In this document: in pieces, positions 31,966 to 43,727 of the stretch | Numbering within the stretch: the first letter of the stretch is position 1 | How the letters are laid out: every line of letters begins with the position of its first letter | NCBI GenBank assembly: GCA_963662175.1 | Contig: OY759215.1 | Coordinates: 12,451,079-12,515,078 of the forward strand | Source: Aradus depressus | Lineage: Eukaryota > Arthropoda > Insecta > Hemiptera > Aradidae | DNA length: 64,000 bases | Reading direction: 5' to 3' | Notes under the pieces: model-generated | Told to the model about the DNA's origin: nothing | Databases searched by the model: none | What the model saw: the letters and a program-made list of their open reading frames with translations, nothing else | Position numbers and translations under genes: made by a program

Positions 31966-32155
31966 TATTATGACGCTTGCCCGAGCTTTAACTACAAAGT
32001 CATATCGCCTACTACCAGAGCACCGGTGGACATGAGCCCAACTCTACTGTGGAAGTTCTAAATGTTGCCCATCCTAAATTTTTATTCACCTGGGGAAGGG
32101 ATCTTTAACGAGTACCTGACCATCGCTTAACATCCCATCTGAAGAACGTATATAG
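31966..32155 (-). repeat. SINE copy, 3' and middle part
   Basis: On the - strand it matches the SINE body from CCATCGCTTAACATCCCATC through TCCACCGGTGCTCTGGTAG to GGGCAAGCGTCATAATAA. Confidence 0.8.
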
Positions 32156-32419
32156 TGGAAGTCAAAAAATAAAGACTATAGATTTTATGTAACAAAGAGC
32201 CAAGTAACCATTTACAGTATACTGCTACTATAGGACGGATACTTCCCTCAGTCTGTAACCAAGCTCTCACACCACATTTACCTTTATTTTTATTTATTTA
32301 GTATTTTTTTTTTTAGGTATAACTTTTTTATTAATTTATATATGTGTATGCTAATTATAAAATAAACGAAAAATTGTCAACACTATATTCAGTTATTTTT
32401 ATTAATGTATATACCTATT

Positions 32420-32713
32420 GATTAATAGAGTCGACAGTATCTTTTCAATGTAGAAAGAATTCGAGGTTCTGTCGTGTAAATGAAAATTCAATATTTGAAC
32501 TATTTATTTCCTTCTTCAGGGCCTTTTAATGACTTGAGTGGATGTGTGTTGTGAAGGTGTATCTATCACTGGACACAAACTCAAAACACCTTCACCACAC
32601 ACATCCACTCAAGTCATTATAAGGCCCAGAAGAAGGAAATAAGTAGTTTTCGAAACGTTGGCCAAATTTTGAATTTTTCATTTACACGACAGAACCTCGA
32701 ATTCCTTCTACAT
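32420..32713. mobile_element. Family B foldback element, compact copy
   Basis: Left GATTAATAGAGTCGACAGTA; inverted right end CCTCGAATTCCTTCTACA. The AT-rich centre of the longer copies is gone; the arms meet near 32570. Right-arm core: GGCC, CAGAAGA, then GAAACGTTGGCC. Confidence 0.85.
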
Positions 32714-32758
32714 TATTTACCTATGTATAATATTTAAAAAAAGGGCTTTTATATGATT

Positions 32759-33054
32759 GAACTAAAAATAAATAAATAAGTTATTAAATTTGTTAGGTAT
32801 GATATGCTACGTACTTATAAGGTTGAATGTGTATATATTTATACGTAACAATATTAAGTTGAAAAGTAAAAGCTTGCGCTCACAAGCTTAGTTATGAATG
32901 TATTATTTTCTAGACTATAGCGTAATTCGCAGGCGACAAGCTTTTACTTCTCAAATTAATATTGTTATGTATAAATATATACAGATTCAACTTTATAAGT
33001 ATGTAGCATATCATATGTAACAAAATTAATTAATTATTTATTCATTTTTAGTTC
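32759..33054. mobile_element. Palindromic foldback, ~118-bp arms
   Basis: 32759-32878 and 32938-33054 are close reverse complements (GAACTAAAAATAAATAAATA at the outer end, AGTAAAAGCTTG at the inner end) around a 60-bp loop. No frame. It lies 45 bp downstream of a family B element. Confidence 0.85.
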
Positions 33055-33778
33055 ACTAAAATAAAAGCTTGTTATTAAAAAAGTTTTTTTATTTATTTAT
33101 TTGTTTGAATAATGAATTATTCACCATTTACTTTAATTTTTCGTAATTCGAGTTATTTGACTATACTAAATTTCAATTTGTCAATTTGTTGCAGACAGAC
33201 AACAAAGCAAGCTAAATAAAAGCTTCTTATAAACTAAAAATGCTACCAGGAAGGAAATTGTCAACACTACATCTCATGCTCATATGAAATTGGGAACGGG
33301 TTAAATGCACTTCGTTAAAACCAACTACTTTGAGCTAGGGATCAATGGCAGAGGATTAACAGATATTGAGGAGACATTGTCATGTATTATCTGTTCAAGT
33401 GCCGAGTGCAGCGTTGAAGACACTTACCCGGCCGACGTAGACTGCCCAACTAACTTCGCCTATTTTGGTCACACTCACACAGAAATGTTCCATCTTTATT
33501 TTATTTATTTATTTATTTTGCTCTCTCTCTCGTTCTGAGATAAAAAAGATTTCACTTTCATATGACTTTTTTGAAAAATAGGCGGAGAGACAGTGTATAT
33601 TATCTCTGGTATCATTGAACAAACGTTGACTGGGCCTCGTGGGCAAATACACCTTCCAGATTGGTTTTCTAATCTAGTTTTGATTTAATAAATAACATAG
33701 TTGTCAACAACTGCTGTTTCTAGCCTTCCGATACCCCTTCGAGTTTTTTTTATCTGGTAGCCAAAAATATTTCGAGCA
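33055..33778. other. Spacer with one unassigned short frame
   Basis: 33305-33538 is open for 77 codons, with a cysteine-containing part (EETLSCIICSSAECSVED). No family recognised and no splice context evident. Probably chance or a degraded frame. Confidence 0.3.
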
Positions 33779-33850
33779 CGTCGTCCTTCGGATGGGACGT
33801 TAAGTGGTCCCGAGCCTATGCTATATAAGGTACTCCTTAATAAAGACTCC
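33779..33850 (+). repeat. SINE internal fragment
   Basis: CGTCGTCCTTCGGATGGGAC, GTTAAGTGGTCCCGAGCC and GGTACTCCTTAATAAAGAC. Confidence 0.75.
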
Positions 33851-34352
33851 ACACGGTACTGGTGGGATGTTCCACTGATGATGACGCAGTTTCGTTGACA
33901 CGTTTATTTCTATGGAAAATCTCGTCCCGAAACATCCTTACTATCACATATAAATTGTCAGATATTTTCACAACTTATATTTATGAGATATTTATGACCA
34001 TTGTTTCGCCTCTTACAAAATTATCTAGTGTACTGAACAGAATTTCTCTTTACCAAATTAGAGAATAACGAAAACATTAGTTATTTGTTAATGTCACCTT
34101 ATTTATCAACATGATTGTGTTGTCTAATGTTTGATTTAGAGAATTTCACTTGGTAATGAGGTGAGACTATACTTGTAGTAGTGTTCCATCTAAATCATTT
34201 TGTGCATGTGGGCTGAATTCCAATGCGGATCGCTTTGGTTCTTGTAGACATATTCGCACTTTATGCTAAAAAGCATGGATTTTGAACATTCGATCCAGAG
34301 ATATTTGAGTAAAATAATTCCAAATGAAATAATAGAAAAAATGTAGTTAGTT

Positions 34353-34575
34353 ATTATGACTCATGATTGGGTTTTAACTACGAGTTCATATCGCTTACTA
34401 CCAGAACGCTCTTCCATCGCTCTGGTCGACATGAGCCCCTCTCTACTGAGTCCTAAATTTTGCCTAAATGTTTAGATTTGAGTAGAGATCTGTAAGGAGT
34501 ACCTGACATCACACGGGTTCGGGATATCGCTTAACGTCACATCCGAAAGACGGCATGCTCATGTTTTTCATTACG
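34353..34575 (-). repeat. SINE copy without head
   Basis: On the - strand: GACGGCATGC complement, GATATCCCGAACCCGTGTGA region, CTCTGGTCGACATGAGCC complement, tail CATGAGTCATAATAACTAAC. Confidence 0.8.
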
Positions 34576-34600
34576 TTAAGTTTCTAAATATCCCTGTACT

Positions 34601-34748
34601 ATGGGAACCAACTCTCAACACCTTCACCACACACATCCACTCAAGTTATTATAAGGCCCTGAAGAGGGAAATAAATATTTTCCGAAACGTTGGCCAAATA
34701 TCGAATTTCTTCTACATTGAAGAGATACTGTCGACTCTATTAATCATC
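34601..34748 (+). mobile_element. Family B right half with the best hammerhead-like core
   Basis: Starts in CAACACCTTCACCACACACA and ends TGTCGACTCTATTAATCAT, the family B terminus. Core at 34655-34695: GGCC, CTGAAGA, GGGAAA/TTTTCC stem with a 6-base loop, GAA, ACGT, T, GGCC. Here the first base pair of stem II is a proper G-C next to the core. Confidence 0.85.
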
Positions 34749-35640
34749 CGTTTAGTCTCCCCTTCCGCGAACCCTCCCTCTTGGCTTTACTTGGATTGTG
34801 GTCAGCCCCTAACCCCTCTACAGCTGAGGGGATGTAGAAGTCAAGTGTAATAGATAAAGTGAGATTGGAGATTGGAGCTGTAGAGTCAAGTCTCCCAAAC
34901 AAGAAGAGGGTGAGCCGGTGAGTGTGAAGTGGCAGGAAGTAGACGTATTGTCGAGTGTTTGTACAATAGTAGGCCCACTTGATCCGCTTCTCTCCTCATG
35001 GATTTTATTTATTTTTTATTTTTTTGTTTGTGGGGGGGCACCACACAACAAACCAAGCCAACACAGAGTGCCGACAGACTCAACAAAAGCTTTTTTTTTT
35101 TTTTTTTTTTTTTTTCTTCAGTTCTCCTTAACACCTTCAGAAGAGGGGTCAACAGACTGGGAAAAAGGCTCCCATGAGAGGCCACACAAACACTCCACCA
35201 CGACCACACACTTGAGTAGAGATCAAACATAGGAACCTCTCCACTTGCAGCTTCTACATGGGGGGAAGAGCAACACCTCCACCGGAATATCCCGCACAAC
35301 AAATACTAGGGTTCCTCTGCCCTTCCAGAGCCTCTGAAGTACTCCATCCCAAGGGATCGTGAAGCTCTTGGGAAAATATGAGCTGCACTGAACTTCCCGC
35401 GGTCCAAATAGTCTTTGGGAACTTAGAGCACCACTCCCAACTCAATTTTATTTGTTAATCCAAAACCAAATATTTTCAGCCGAATGGAAGGGACTATAGA
35501 GGGAGAAGTAAGATTTTACCAAATCAATAGAAGAGAGAAAACTTAGAAGAACGTTTTCAAGGATAAATTCCATTTGGGAGACTCAGGAAAACGTAAAATT
35601 CCTATGTTAACAACATAGAATTTTTGACTGATGACATAAG
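34749..35640. other. GC-richer spacer with poly-T tract
   Basis: 34749-35450 has higher GC than its surroundings and a T-run of about 25 at 35091-35115. No frame recognised as a protein family. It could be host regulatory or UTR sequence, but nothing proves it. Confidence 0.3.
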
Positions 35641-35651
35641 TTATTTTTGAA

Positions 35652-35915
35652 GGCGCCGATAGCGTAGTGGTAGCTTCCTGACCTACTGTGCTTCGAAACC
35701 CCGCCGAGGCCCTTAAGTTTTTCATTTGAGAGATAAAAAAATCATGATCGTCCTTCTTATGGAACGCTAAGAAGTACCAACCCTCTACGATGTCAGGTAC
35801 ATTAAAGACCCCTATGTAATGAAACCTGGATAGGCACAATTTAGGACTCCCAAAGTAGTCAGGCTCATGTCCAAAAAAATAGGCGATATGACCCCGTAGT
35901 TGAAGTTCACGAAAC
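35652..35915 (+). repeat. SINE copy
   Basis: Head GAAGGCGCCGATAGCGTAGT, body with AAAAAAATCATGATCGTCCT and AACCTGGATAGGCACAATTT, end GGCGATATGACCCCGTAGTT. Confidence 0.8.
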
Positions 35916-36109
35916 CAAAAAATATTTTCATTACGAATATGAATATTTTTATTAATTTTTTTCTAAATTTCGCATATGAGGAGAAGAATTATAAAAATAT
36001 TTATCATATTTTAAAATATAATTAAAAACAGTATCTATTGCATTTATTAGCAAATTATTTATATACTAATTTATTTTCTAAGTTTTATTATATGATATAC
36101 ATATTTTGA

Positions 36110-36250
36110 GGGCGCCGGTAGCTCAGAGATAGACAGCGTGTTTGCTTACTGAGCGTAAGATCACGGGTTCGAAACCCGACTTAGCCCTTTAGGACCTTGA
36201 GCATGCCGTCCTACGAACGGGCCGGAGGTTTTTTTATCTGGGAGTTGAAA
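36110..36250 (+). repeat. SINE head part
   Basis: GAGGGCGCCGGTAGCTCAGA and the B-box-like CACGGGTTCGAAACCCGAC, followed by an inverted TTTTTTTATC/TGAAAAAAACC pair; then truncated. Confidence 0.85.
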
Positions 36251-36589
36251 AAAACCTTAGGATCGGTCGACTTTATGAATTATGTATATATACTGATTTT
36301 TCTGATGTATCCTATTACAATGTTATGATTTAAAGGAAATAAATATTATTATGATAATAAATGTACAATATATTTAACCTCTCTACAAGTTCACGTATAG
36401 AGCCTCTGAAGATTTATCCAGTCTGCATATTTACCTGCTGTTCGTCTAGCAGACAGCATGGCACCTCTTTCCTACAGGTAAGTTGGGCATCTGTCGTAAA
36501 TCCATCGAGAGCTTAATACTTACAGGTACAAAGTTCAAACTTCGTAATTCTACATGATGAATGACATTTTCTACATATATATATATTTT

Positions 36590-36675
36590 TACTTTCTTAT
36601 ACCTTTAGTATTAGGAAGTACGAGTACTGTAATCGTTCAAAAATTCGAAACAGAGTTTTCAATGGAATTCCACGT
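36590..36675 (+). repeat. Family A head fragment
   Basis: ACTTTCTTATACCTTTAGTA, GTACTGTAATCGTTCAAAAA, CAGAGTTTTCAATGGAATTC. Confidence 0.6.
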
Positions 36676-36779
36676 TTAAAGGCGTCTCTTGAATGCATAT
36701 CGATTTTGCGATGATATTTTTTCTTTGTGTATATGTAATTGAAAATTTGTGAGAGCTCTTACTCATACACGATTGTATA

Positions 36780-37130
36780 AATGAACTTGAAGTTTGAAAA
36801 TAAAGATGTAATGTGTGTTAACTTAAATGTCATTATATTTTGGCCAAAATCAGACAAAAATAGTACATTTTACAAGATACCGCCTATATTTACGACCTTA
36901 TCAAAACAAATTTCATATAAAAGAGGCACATTGTATAGGCTTTTTTTCAAAAGTCGCGTGGTTTGTGAAATACATGCCGAAAACTATCCAAGAAAGTAGT
37001 TTTGGAAACCATATTTTTAGACTTTTGCATAAATGGTTCTATCGAAAAATTGGATCTAAACCAAAAATCTTTAGTGGATTTCCAATTGCCAGTGTGTTCT
37101 GATTTGAAAGAGGACCAAAACGAATAAAAA
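36780..37130 (+). repeat. Dispersed repeat family E, longer copy
   Basis: TTTTTTTCAAAAGTCGCGTG, GTTTGTGAAATACATGCCGA and AAGTAGTTTTGGAAACC, shared with 31020-31200 and 38830-38960. Overlapping short frames on both strands are not conserved between copies. Confidence 0.6.
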
Positions 37131-37531
37131 TATAGCGCCCCCCCCCCCAAAAAAAAAAAAAATTTACAATATAATATATTATTAGTATCAGGCTTTCTCT
37201 CTAATATTTTAGAATTTTTCGTACCTTTTGAGGTACGTACTACGTATTTAAAACTATCAATCGACAGAGGAATATACTGTTGAGAATGGACGATGGAAAG
37301 GTACCGAGCACTTGGGAACAAGGACGTCAACTTGAGTGGCTACACTGCTTCTCTTGTGTATTGCAACACAACAAACCTCACTCACTCATCATGTATCTTA
37401 CTTTTTTTTGTTTACATGTAAATGTTTACGTATCTTGAATATATACGACGCAAACATGAAAATATTCTTCAAGTCAGAAAATTCTCTTTCTTTTCTGTGG
37501 GCGTTCAAACAAAAACAAAAAAAAAACTATT

Positions 37532-38162
37532 CGGTGTCGGCAATGTACTTCCCCAGCACAAATTGATCAATTAAGTTTTAGCTCTCCCTCCAAAACCAAT
37601 CGACCGTTTGTGTTATAAATCGATAGTTGACTTACATAGAGGTTATAACTCAGATTGTCGATGTTCCTGGGTGGGGAACCAAAGGCGTTGTAGGATGGCA
37701 TTCTGAACCTCAGAAGGAATGAGCAACTTACATGGTGGCTTATGAATGCTCATACTAAATTTTTAAATTGAGCCCCTCTAACCCCCCTCCCTGAAAATTA
37801 ATAGGTGTCGTCCTTATACGATTTTGAAGTTACATATGAAATTTCGTGTTAATACACTCATTACAACGGCAGTTAGTAAAGTTTTTGTGTAAACCTCCCC
37901 CTCCTAAAACACCCTTTCCTTTGTCGATTTGGCTGAAAATCAATAGGTGTCGTCCTTGAATGGGTCTGGATGCACATATAAAATGTCACGTCGACATTCT
38001 ATTGGGTGTTATCGTGTTCACAGGCACATACACACACACACGCAAACAGACAGGAATTTTTTATTTCATTTTTGGAGTAACGAGTTCAGAAAACGTGAAA
38101 CGTTGAAAACTCCGCATCGAATTTTTGACCGAGTACGTAACTTCCCGTATACTTCGTAAAAA
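37532..38162 (-). repeat. Family A copy, full length
   Basis: Tail TCGGTGTCGGCAATGTACTT, AATCGACCGTTTG, an insertion near 37645-37745, internal units with AATAGGTGTCGTCC (two), head AACTTCCCGTATACTTCG at 38139-38156. Confidence 0.8.
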
Positions 38163-38546
38163 CATGAGTATGGGATTGAAGCAGAACATTGTGAAATAAT
38201 ATATACTACATTCTAAAGATCCACTAAATTCGAATATTTTGAAATACATAGATTCCAACAGTTTAATGATTTATTTTGCTCTCAGAGAAAAACTAATTTA
38301 TACTTTGTTATAAATGATATGAAAATGGTCAACTTTGAGGGAAATACTTGCCGCACATGAGGCTTAATTCGGAAAATAGTTTAAAAAGACACCTTCTGTG
38401 AAGGGCTGAGTCTACCAACTTGAAAATTCATTGTCTTGGTAATCCTCGTGCGATAAACCTTTGTGTTCGTCAGTATGAAGGATCCTTACTCTCCTCAAGG
38501 CTATTGTAGGATAGTTTGGATATTTTGAACAGGTGTTAGGCGAGAT

Positions 38547-38676
38547 GAATGCCTGGAGCCTGTCTGTCTAGGAGGATTGGCAAAGAGTACCGACTATAAT
38601 CCTGACCAGATGTACACTGCCAGACAGCCTGTCGCCTGGCCCCAGCACACCAAACCCGTTAGATTCAGGTACTTTC
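38547..38676 (-). repeat. Inverse copy of the 20600-20735 repeat
   Basis: GTCTGTCTAGGAGGATTGGC, AAAGAGTACCGACTATAATC and CCAGACAGCCTGTCGCCTGG match 20600-20735 in reverse complement. Confidence 0.8.
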
Positions 38677-38829
38677 TAGTCTATGGGACAACTCTCTGAA
38701 GTTGTACCTTTCTACTTCAAACACTGTATTCCTTCATAGTTCACTACTCTTAAACAGTACACGGAGAAAACTCCGCATCTCATATTCTTGCGGCAAGAAG
38801 ATATCTTCTTGACATTATCCTCTTACTGA

Positions 38830-38960
38830 ATTAAATTAAAAAAACATTCCTCCTTGGTTCGCCAGATACATGCCGAAAACAGTCTTAAAATTACATCGCG
38901 AAACCTATTTTTTATTCGTTTGCTTGCTTTGCGGATTAACGGATAAATTTTCAACCAGCA
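38830..38960 (+). repeat. Dispersed repeat family E fragment
   Basis: TTGGTTCGCCAGATACATGC, CGAAAACAGTCTTAAAATTA; compare 31020-31200. Confidence 0.5.
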
Positions 38961-39286
38961 AAACGCACTCAGACCAATACTAAAAAACATAATAGTGCTC
39001 CAAAGGCCTCAGGCCTCTGACAGACATGAAGAAGTTCATGGATACAGTTATGTTCTGATACACTTTGATAATATATGAACTTGAACTAATCCATCTATTT
39101 ACTGTATCAGGGGCCCAACAATGGCCCCTGTCTAAATATAAGGTAGACTAAACACTCTGATAGCAGATCTACATAGATAGATGTCTGGCCAGGCTTCACT
39201 CTTCACTTCCCTTTTTCAAGTCAGCGTTATGCGCTTCACCAAGTTTATTCCGTTATTCCTTCACTTTACTTAAATTGGCCTGTACA

Positions 39287-39375
39287 CATTCCCCACAGTA
39301 TAGAGGAAGTTACATAATCGGTCAAAAATTCGATGTTGAGTTTTCAGCCGAATTTTAAGGTTTCCGACAGCTTCA
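39287..39375 (+). repeat. Family A head fragment
   Basis: CCCCACAGTATAGAGGAAGT, TACATAATCGGTCAAAAATT and CCGAATTTTAAGGTTTCCGA. Confidence 0.7.
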
Positions 39376-39397
39376 AGCCGAAACTAAAAATAACGAG

Positions 39398-39605
39398 TAG
39401 TCGGTGAATCACCGGTAATGTACTTCCCCATCATGAATTCATCAATTAAGTTTCCAATCAACTTACATGGTGACGTCTGAATCCTCATGCTAAATTTCGT
39501 ATCGATACATACATTACATGGAAAGTTATTAGGATTTTTGAGTCTTGTCCTGATCTCTCTTCCCTTCGACTGATTTCGCGAAAAATTAATAGGTGCCGTC
39601 CTCAT
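39398..39605 (-). repeat. Family A tail-side fragment
   Basis: GTAGTCGGTGAATCACCGGT, AATGTACTTCCCCATCATGA, ending TTAATAGGTGCCGTCC. Confidence 0.8.
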
Positions 39606-39785
39606 CTCTAAACTTTCTTTCTTTATATATTATTATAGATTACAATCGTTAAAAATAATATTCTCTTGGAGATACGGAGGCAGCGGATAACGATTTAGGC
39701 AGCGGTCCAAATTCCGTATCCACCAGAAATCATAATCATGGAAAGTTACATAATAATATAATTTTCAGTCGTATTTCACACATAT

Positions 39786-40112
39786 TACTTCCCCAGCTGT
39801 ACAAAGTATAAGGGAAGTTATGTAATCAGTCAAAAATTCGATGCGGAGTTTTCAACGGAATTTCAAGTTCCTCCGGACCTCTAGATTCCAAATATGAAAA
39901 AAAAAAATGTCTGTGGGTTTGTGAACACGATAACTGCCGATGTAATGAATTTATCAACACAAAATTTAAAGTGAGTATTTAGGAGCCCTTATGTAAGTCA
40001 ATTGTTGAATATTAGCGCAAAGGGTCGAAAGTTTTGGAGGGGGAACAAAAAGTTAATTGATTAATTCGTTGAGGGGATGTAGATTGGCGGTGATTTACCA
40101 ACGACGTTTTTT
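39786..40112 (+). repeat. Family A copy, short complete form
   Basis: Head ACTTCCCCAGCTGTACAAAG, TATAAGGGAAGTTATG; one internal unit; tail GGGGATGTAGATTGGCGGTG, ATTTACCAACGAC. About 325 bp, showing that unit number varies between copies. Confidence 0.85.
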
Positions 40113-40230
40113 ATATCACTTGTGAGATGACAACATTAATAGAACCCCTATAAGAAGTTTTCACTTGACAGGATCTATCATTACTAGGAAGTCAACATAA
40201 TGAGGAAATAGATTCAAGAATACCATTTAA

Positions 40231-40346
<116 letters not shown>

Positions 40347-40639
40347 AGGCCTCTTAAATTGTTACCTCCGTCTCCTCGTAATGTTGCCACTATTTCATGG
40401 ACTAACAATTATCAAAAAATTAATTTTTTATTCTGAACTTTCTATTGCTTGAAAGTATAGGTTAGGGCTTCATTGTGGTGGGCGGTGAGAAAATACCGCC
40501 AAGCTAGAATGAGGATTATTAATGTTCCTGTATTGTTTTCATGATATATGCTGACCACGTGGGGCTAGTTATCAGCTCTTTTCATCCTGCCGCCTCTCCG
40601 TCTGCCTCGATCCACAAACAACATCACTAACTGGGGGCG

Positions 40640-40661
40640 GGAGGGGGGGGGGGGGGGGGGT
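40640..40661 (+). repeat. Poly-G tract
   Basis: GCGGGAGG followed by a run of 18 or so G. Similar homopolymers occur at 44780-44803, 56530-56552 (C) and 63879-63905 (G). Confidence 0.9.
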
Positions 40662-40744
40662 TCATTTCTTCAGAAAATGGAAAAACCCAAAGGTCATTAT
40701 AGGGAAATGTCTATCTTTCAGGTAGACACAGATTGCAATTCATT

Positions 40745-41900
40745 TATGTATATGTATCCCTGAGGATGAGGATATACCACTGAGAATGACAGTACAGTGA
40801 AACCTCTCTTAGACGGACACCCATGGGGCCGTGGAAGTTGTCCGCCCAGCAGAGGTGTCCTCCTAACAGAGGGAAAAGGAAAATAGAAGGAAAATTGATA
40901 AGGTTGAAAGGTATCTTTTCTAAACACGTGTATCGTATGTGAAAATGTTGTTTATTGAACAACTGAATAGTTTTAAAAAATAGGAAATTTGTAATAAAAT
41001 CAGAAATTTGTACTAGAATCCGAACATAAACAATCGTACAACGTCTAAGTTCTAAAAGAATCGGACATTTTCTTTTGTTTCAAATTTTTTTTCCCAATCG
41101 AGTTTTCAATATTGTCCTCTCCCTGAGAAATTAAAATTAATGACGAAGCATCGTTTGCTTGGAGGCACTAACGCTTGATTTAGTTCGCGTTGGTTTTGGT
41201 AACTGGGAGTATGGAACATTACAAACTTCTTGTAATTACGAGTCCCTATGTAAACACAGGTGCACTAGGTGGAAAGTTTGGTAGGTTGATAGTACAATGT
41301 ACAACGAGAATTCTAAGAACATATTAAGCGTCAACCCGAATTAGAGGCCTGCCTGTCCGTCCAACAGAGGTAGTCTGCTCTTCTCGGTACTCGATTTCAC
41401 TGTCCGCGTCTGTCCAAGAGAAGGGCAAATGTGTTGAAATCCCTATATATTCTGCTGGGACCGTAAAAATTGTCCGTCCATCAGGGGTGTCCGGCTATCA
41501 GAGGTGACCACCAAGAGAGGTTTCACTGTATATCCCTGAGGATGCAAATATACCACTAAGGATGCAGGATGCCACTGAGGATACATACAGATATACCTCT
41601 TGCAATTCTTATATACATCTGGGCGACGGTATATTTCTGAGGATGATGATATACTACTAAGATACCGAAATATTACAGAGGGTCGAGGTATACCTCTGAC
41701 AATATACAACTGAGATTGACAATATATTCCTGAGGAAGCAGATATACCACTGAGGATACAGATACACCTCTGTCAATGCTAATATACATCTGGACGACGG
41801 TATATTTCTGAGGATAATGATATACTACTAAGATATCGAAATATTACTGAGGGTCAAGATATATCTCTGATAATATACCACTGAGGATGACGCAGGAGAG
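40745..41900 (+). repeat. Degenerate tandem satellite interrupted by a MITE
   Basis: Short motifs such as GATATACCACTGAGGATGA recur at irregular spacing. A larger block of about 165-190 bp (GAT..ACACCTCTGTCAAT..ACATCTGG.CGACGGTATAT) appears twice, around 41590-41740 and 41755-41890. The MITE at 40795-41528 is inserted in it. Confidence 0.75.
40795..41528. mobile_element. pogo-like MITE
   Basis: Left CAGTGAAACCTCTCTTAGAC; right inverted CAGTGAAACCTCTCTTGGTG. TA on both sides (40793-40794, 41529-41530). Sub-terminal repeats of GTCCG-type. No transposase frame in 734 bp. Confidence 0.85.
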
Positions 41901-42047
41901 CTGAATGCCTGTTTTTGTTATAAAAATTAATATTTGTGAGGTCCCTTCATCTGTGTCTTTCATTCTTAATTAAGCTTAAAAGTTGGTGTAAAAACGTTTG
42001 GCGTTCGTTTGAGATAGAAGACCAAAACAGAAGAAAAATCTAAAAAA

Positions 42048-42510
42048 GGCGTTGGGGAATGACCACCATGTACTTCCCCACAACGAATTAATTAATTACG
42101 TAATCCCTCTCTCTCTAATGCCTCTGTTTTATTTAATATACTCAATATTTGATGTAGATAATGGCTTCTGAATCCTCTTACTAAATTTTGTGTCGATGCA
42201 TTCATTACATTAATCGGAATTTTTTAGTTGATAGTCCTTCTGATCCCCCCCCCCCCCTTGGCTGCTTTAAAATTAATATATATCGTCCTTATAAAGCTTT
42301 GAATTTTCATATGAAATTTCGTAACAATACATTCATTACAAGGGCAGTTATTAGAGTTCTTGCGTTAATCCTCCCTCCTAATCCCCCCTTCCTTTACGCC
42401 AATTTAGCTGAAAATCAATAGGTGTCGTCCTAGAGGAGGTCAGAAAAACATGAAATTCCGTTGAAAACTGAACATCGAGTTTCCGACCTATTACATAACT
42501 TCCCCTAATA
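42048..42510 (-). repeat. Family A copy
   Basis: TGACCACCATGTACTTCCCC at the tail, three internal units, AACATCGAGTTTCCGACCTA and CATAACTTCCCCTA at a shortened head. A C-run of 13 at 42246-42258. Confidence 0.8.
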
Positions 42511-43527
42511 ATAATTTAATGACTAATCTATTTCTATAATGAAAAAAGTAAAATAAAATTTAAAGCGAAGATCGAACCCGACATATATATTTTTCTTCTT
42601 TATATACGCCTTCTGGATATTTAAAGATATTTTGTTTTGATGTTCCGCGATTCTTAGCATTCCGTCTGAGGAGAGTTTATCGATTTTCGTTTCATCTCAA
42701 ACTGTTTACGCGGCTTCCTCCTGTTTGAGTATGGTACACTAATCGTACTGAAAGGAACTTTTGTTAATATTTTGATGAAAGTGGCTATAAAATACTTGTG
42801 GGAATTAGAAATTCTTTCATTATCTTTGTGTAAGGACAAGTAGATGCCGTTAGTGGGAGTGAGTCTGAGGAGGTTCGTTGGCAATCCTTGACGCATCGAT
42901 GCCTCTCAGGAAAGTTTTAATACACTCAGTCATAAAGCTGAGGTTGTCTTCATCCTACTTGGAGGTCATGTACCTCGGCTGCAGACTGCTGGGGAAAATG
43001 TTAGAAGTAAGAGGCCAGACATGAAATCAAGCTAAAAAAACAGATGCACCCCCAAACTGATTTTTGGACTATAATAATCTCATTAAACTGTGACGAAAAT
43101 GCAAATGGAGTAGCGTCCGAGCTAAGTCAATGGGATTGGTCTTTACTTCGTTGTCGTATTGCATTACTGATCCCAACTGATGCCACACGACATTATAAGC
43201 TATTCTAGCAAAGGTTGTGAAAATTCGTTCGGAATTATTGTCAACAATTTTTTTAATAATTTAATATTTCCAACATTATTCCGGGTTTACTAATTTTGCT
43301 TGATTATATCGGTATTACATATGTGGCTATCGTAAATATTGCCAAAAATTAATATTAACAATTATAAATGAATAATATTTGATTTGGAGAAATATTCATA
43401 TTTAACACAAAACACAATTGAATGGGTATCTGGAAGAAGGGCCTTTGTCAGGTTTTTCAAATTTTACAGGAGCGCAATTTTGAACTGAAACAATTGCTAT
43501 ATAATAAAGAGCACCTGAAATCGTACT
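42511..43527. other. Spacer without recognised elements
   Basis: No conserved reading frame or repeat partner noticed. Confidence 0.35.
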
Positions 43528-43632
43528 GGCTCATGACCAACTCTTAAGGTCCCATCCAAAGGACGGTGTGCTCAAGGATTTTTCACCTTCCAGATAAAAA
43601 ACTTAAGGGCCTCAGCCGGGTTTCGAACGGTA
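43528..43632 (-). repeat. SINE head/middle fragment
   Basis: On the - strand it shows GTTCGAAACCCGGCTGAGGC and the CCGTCCTTTGGATGGGACC block. Confidence 0.75.
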
Positions 43633-43727
43633 AATTGTGTAAATTTACCAAAATTCCTGAGCTCCTACTATTAATAGTCCATCTAATAATAAGAGAATAT
43701 TTATTATTTTACTAATTATGAATTTTT

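Noticed and set aside
34918..35302. Open frames around 34918-35302 on both strands
   Set aside because: They run through a long T/A homopolymer and show no domain or conserved segment.
36781..37330. Several overlapping frames (36781-37330, both strands)
   Set aside because: They lie in dispersed repeat family E, and the other copies do not keep the frames open.
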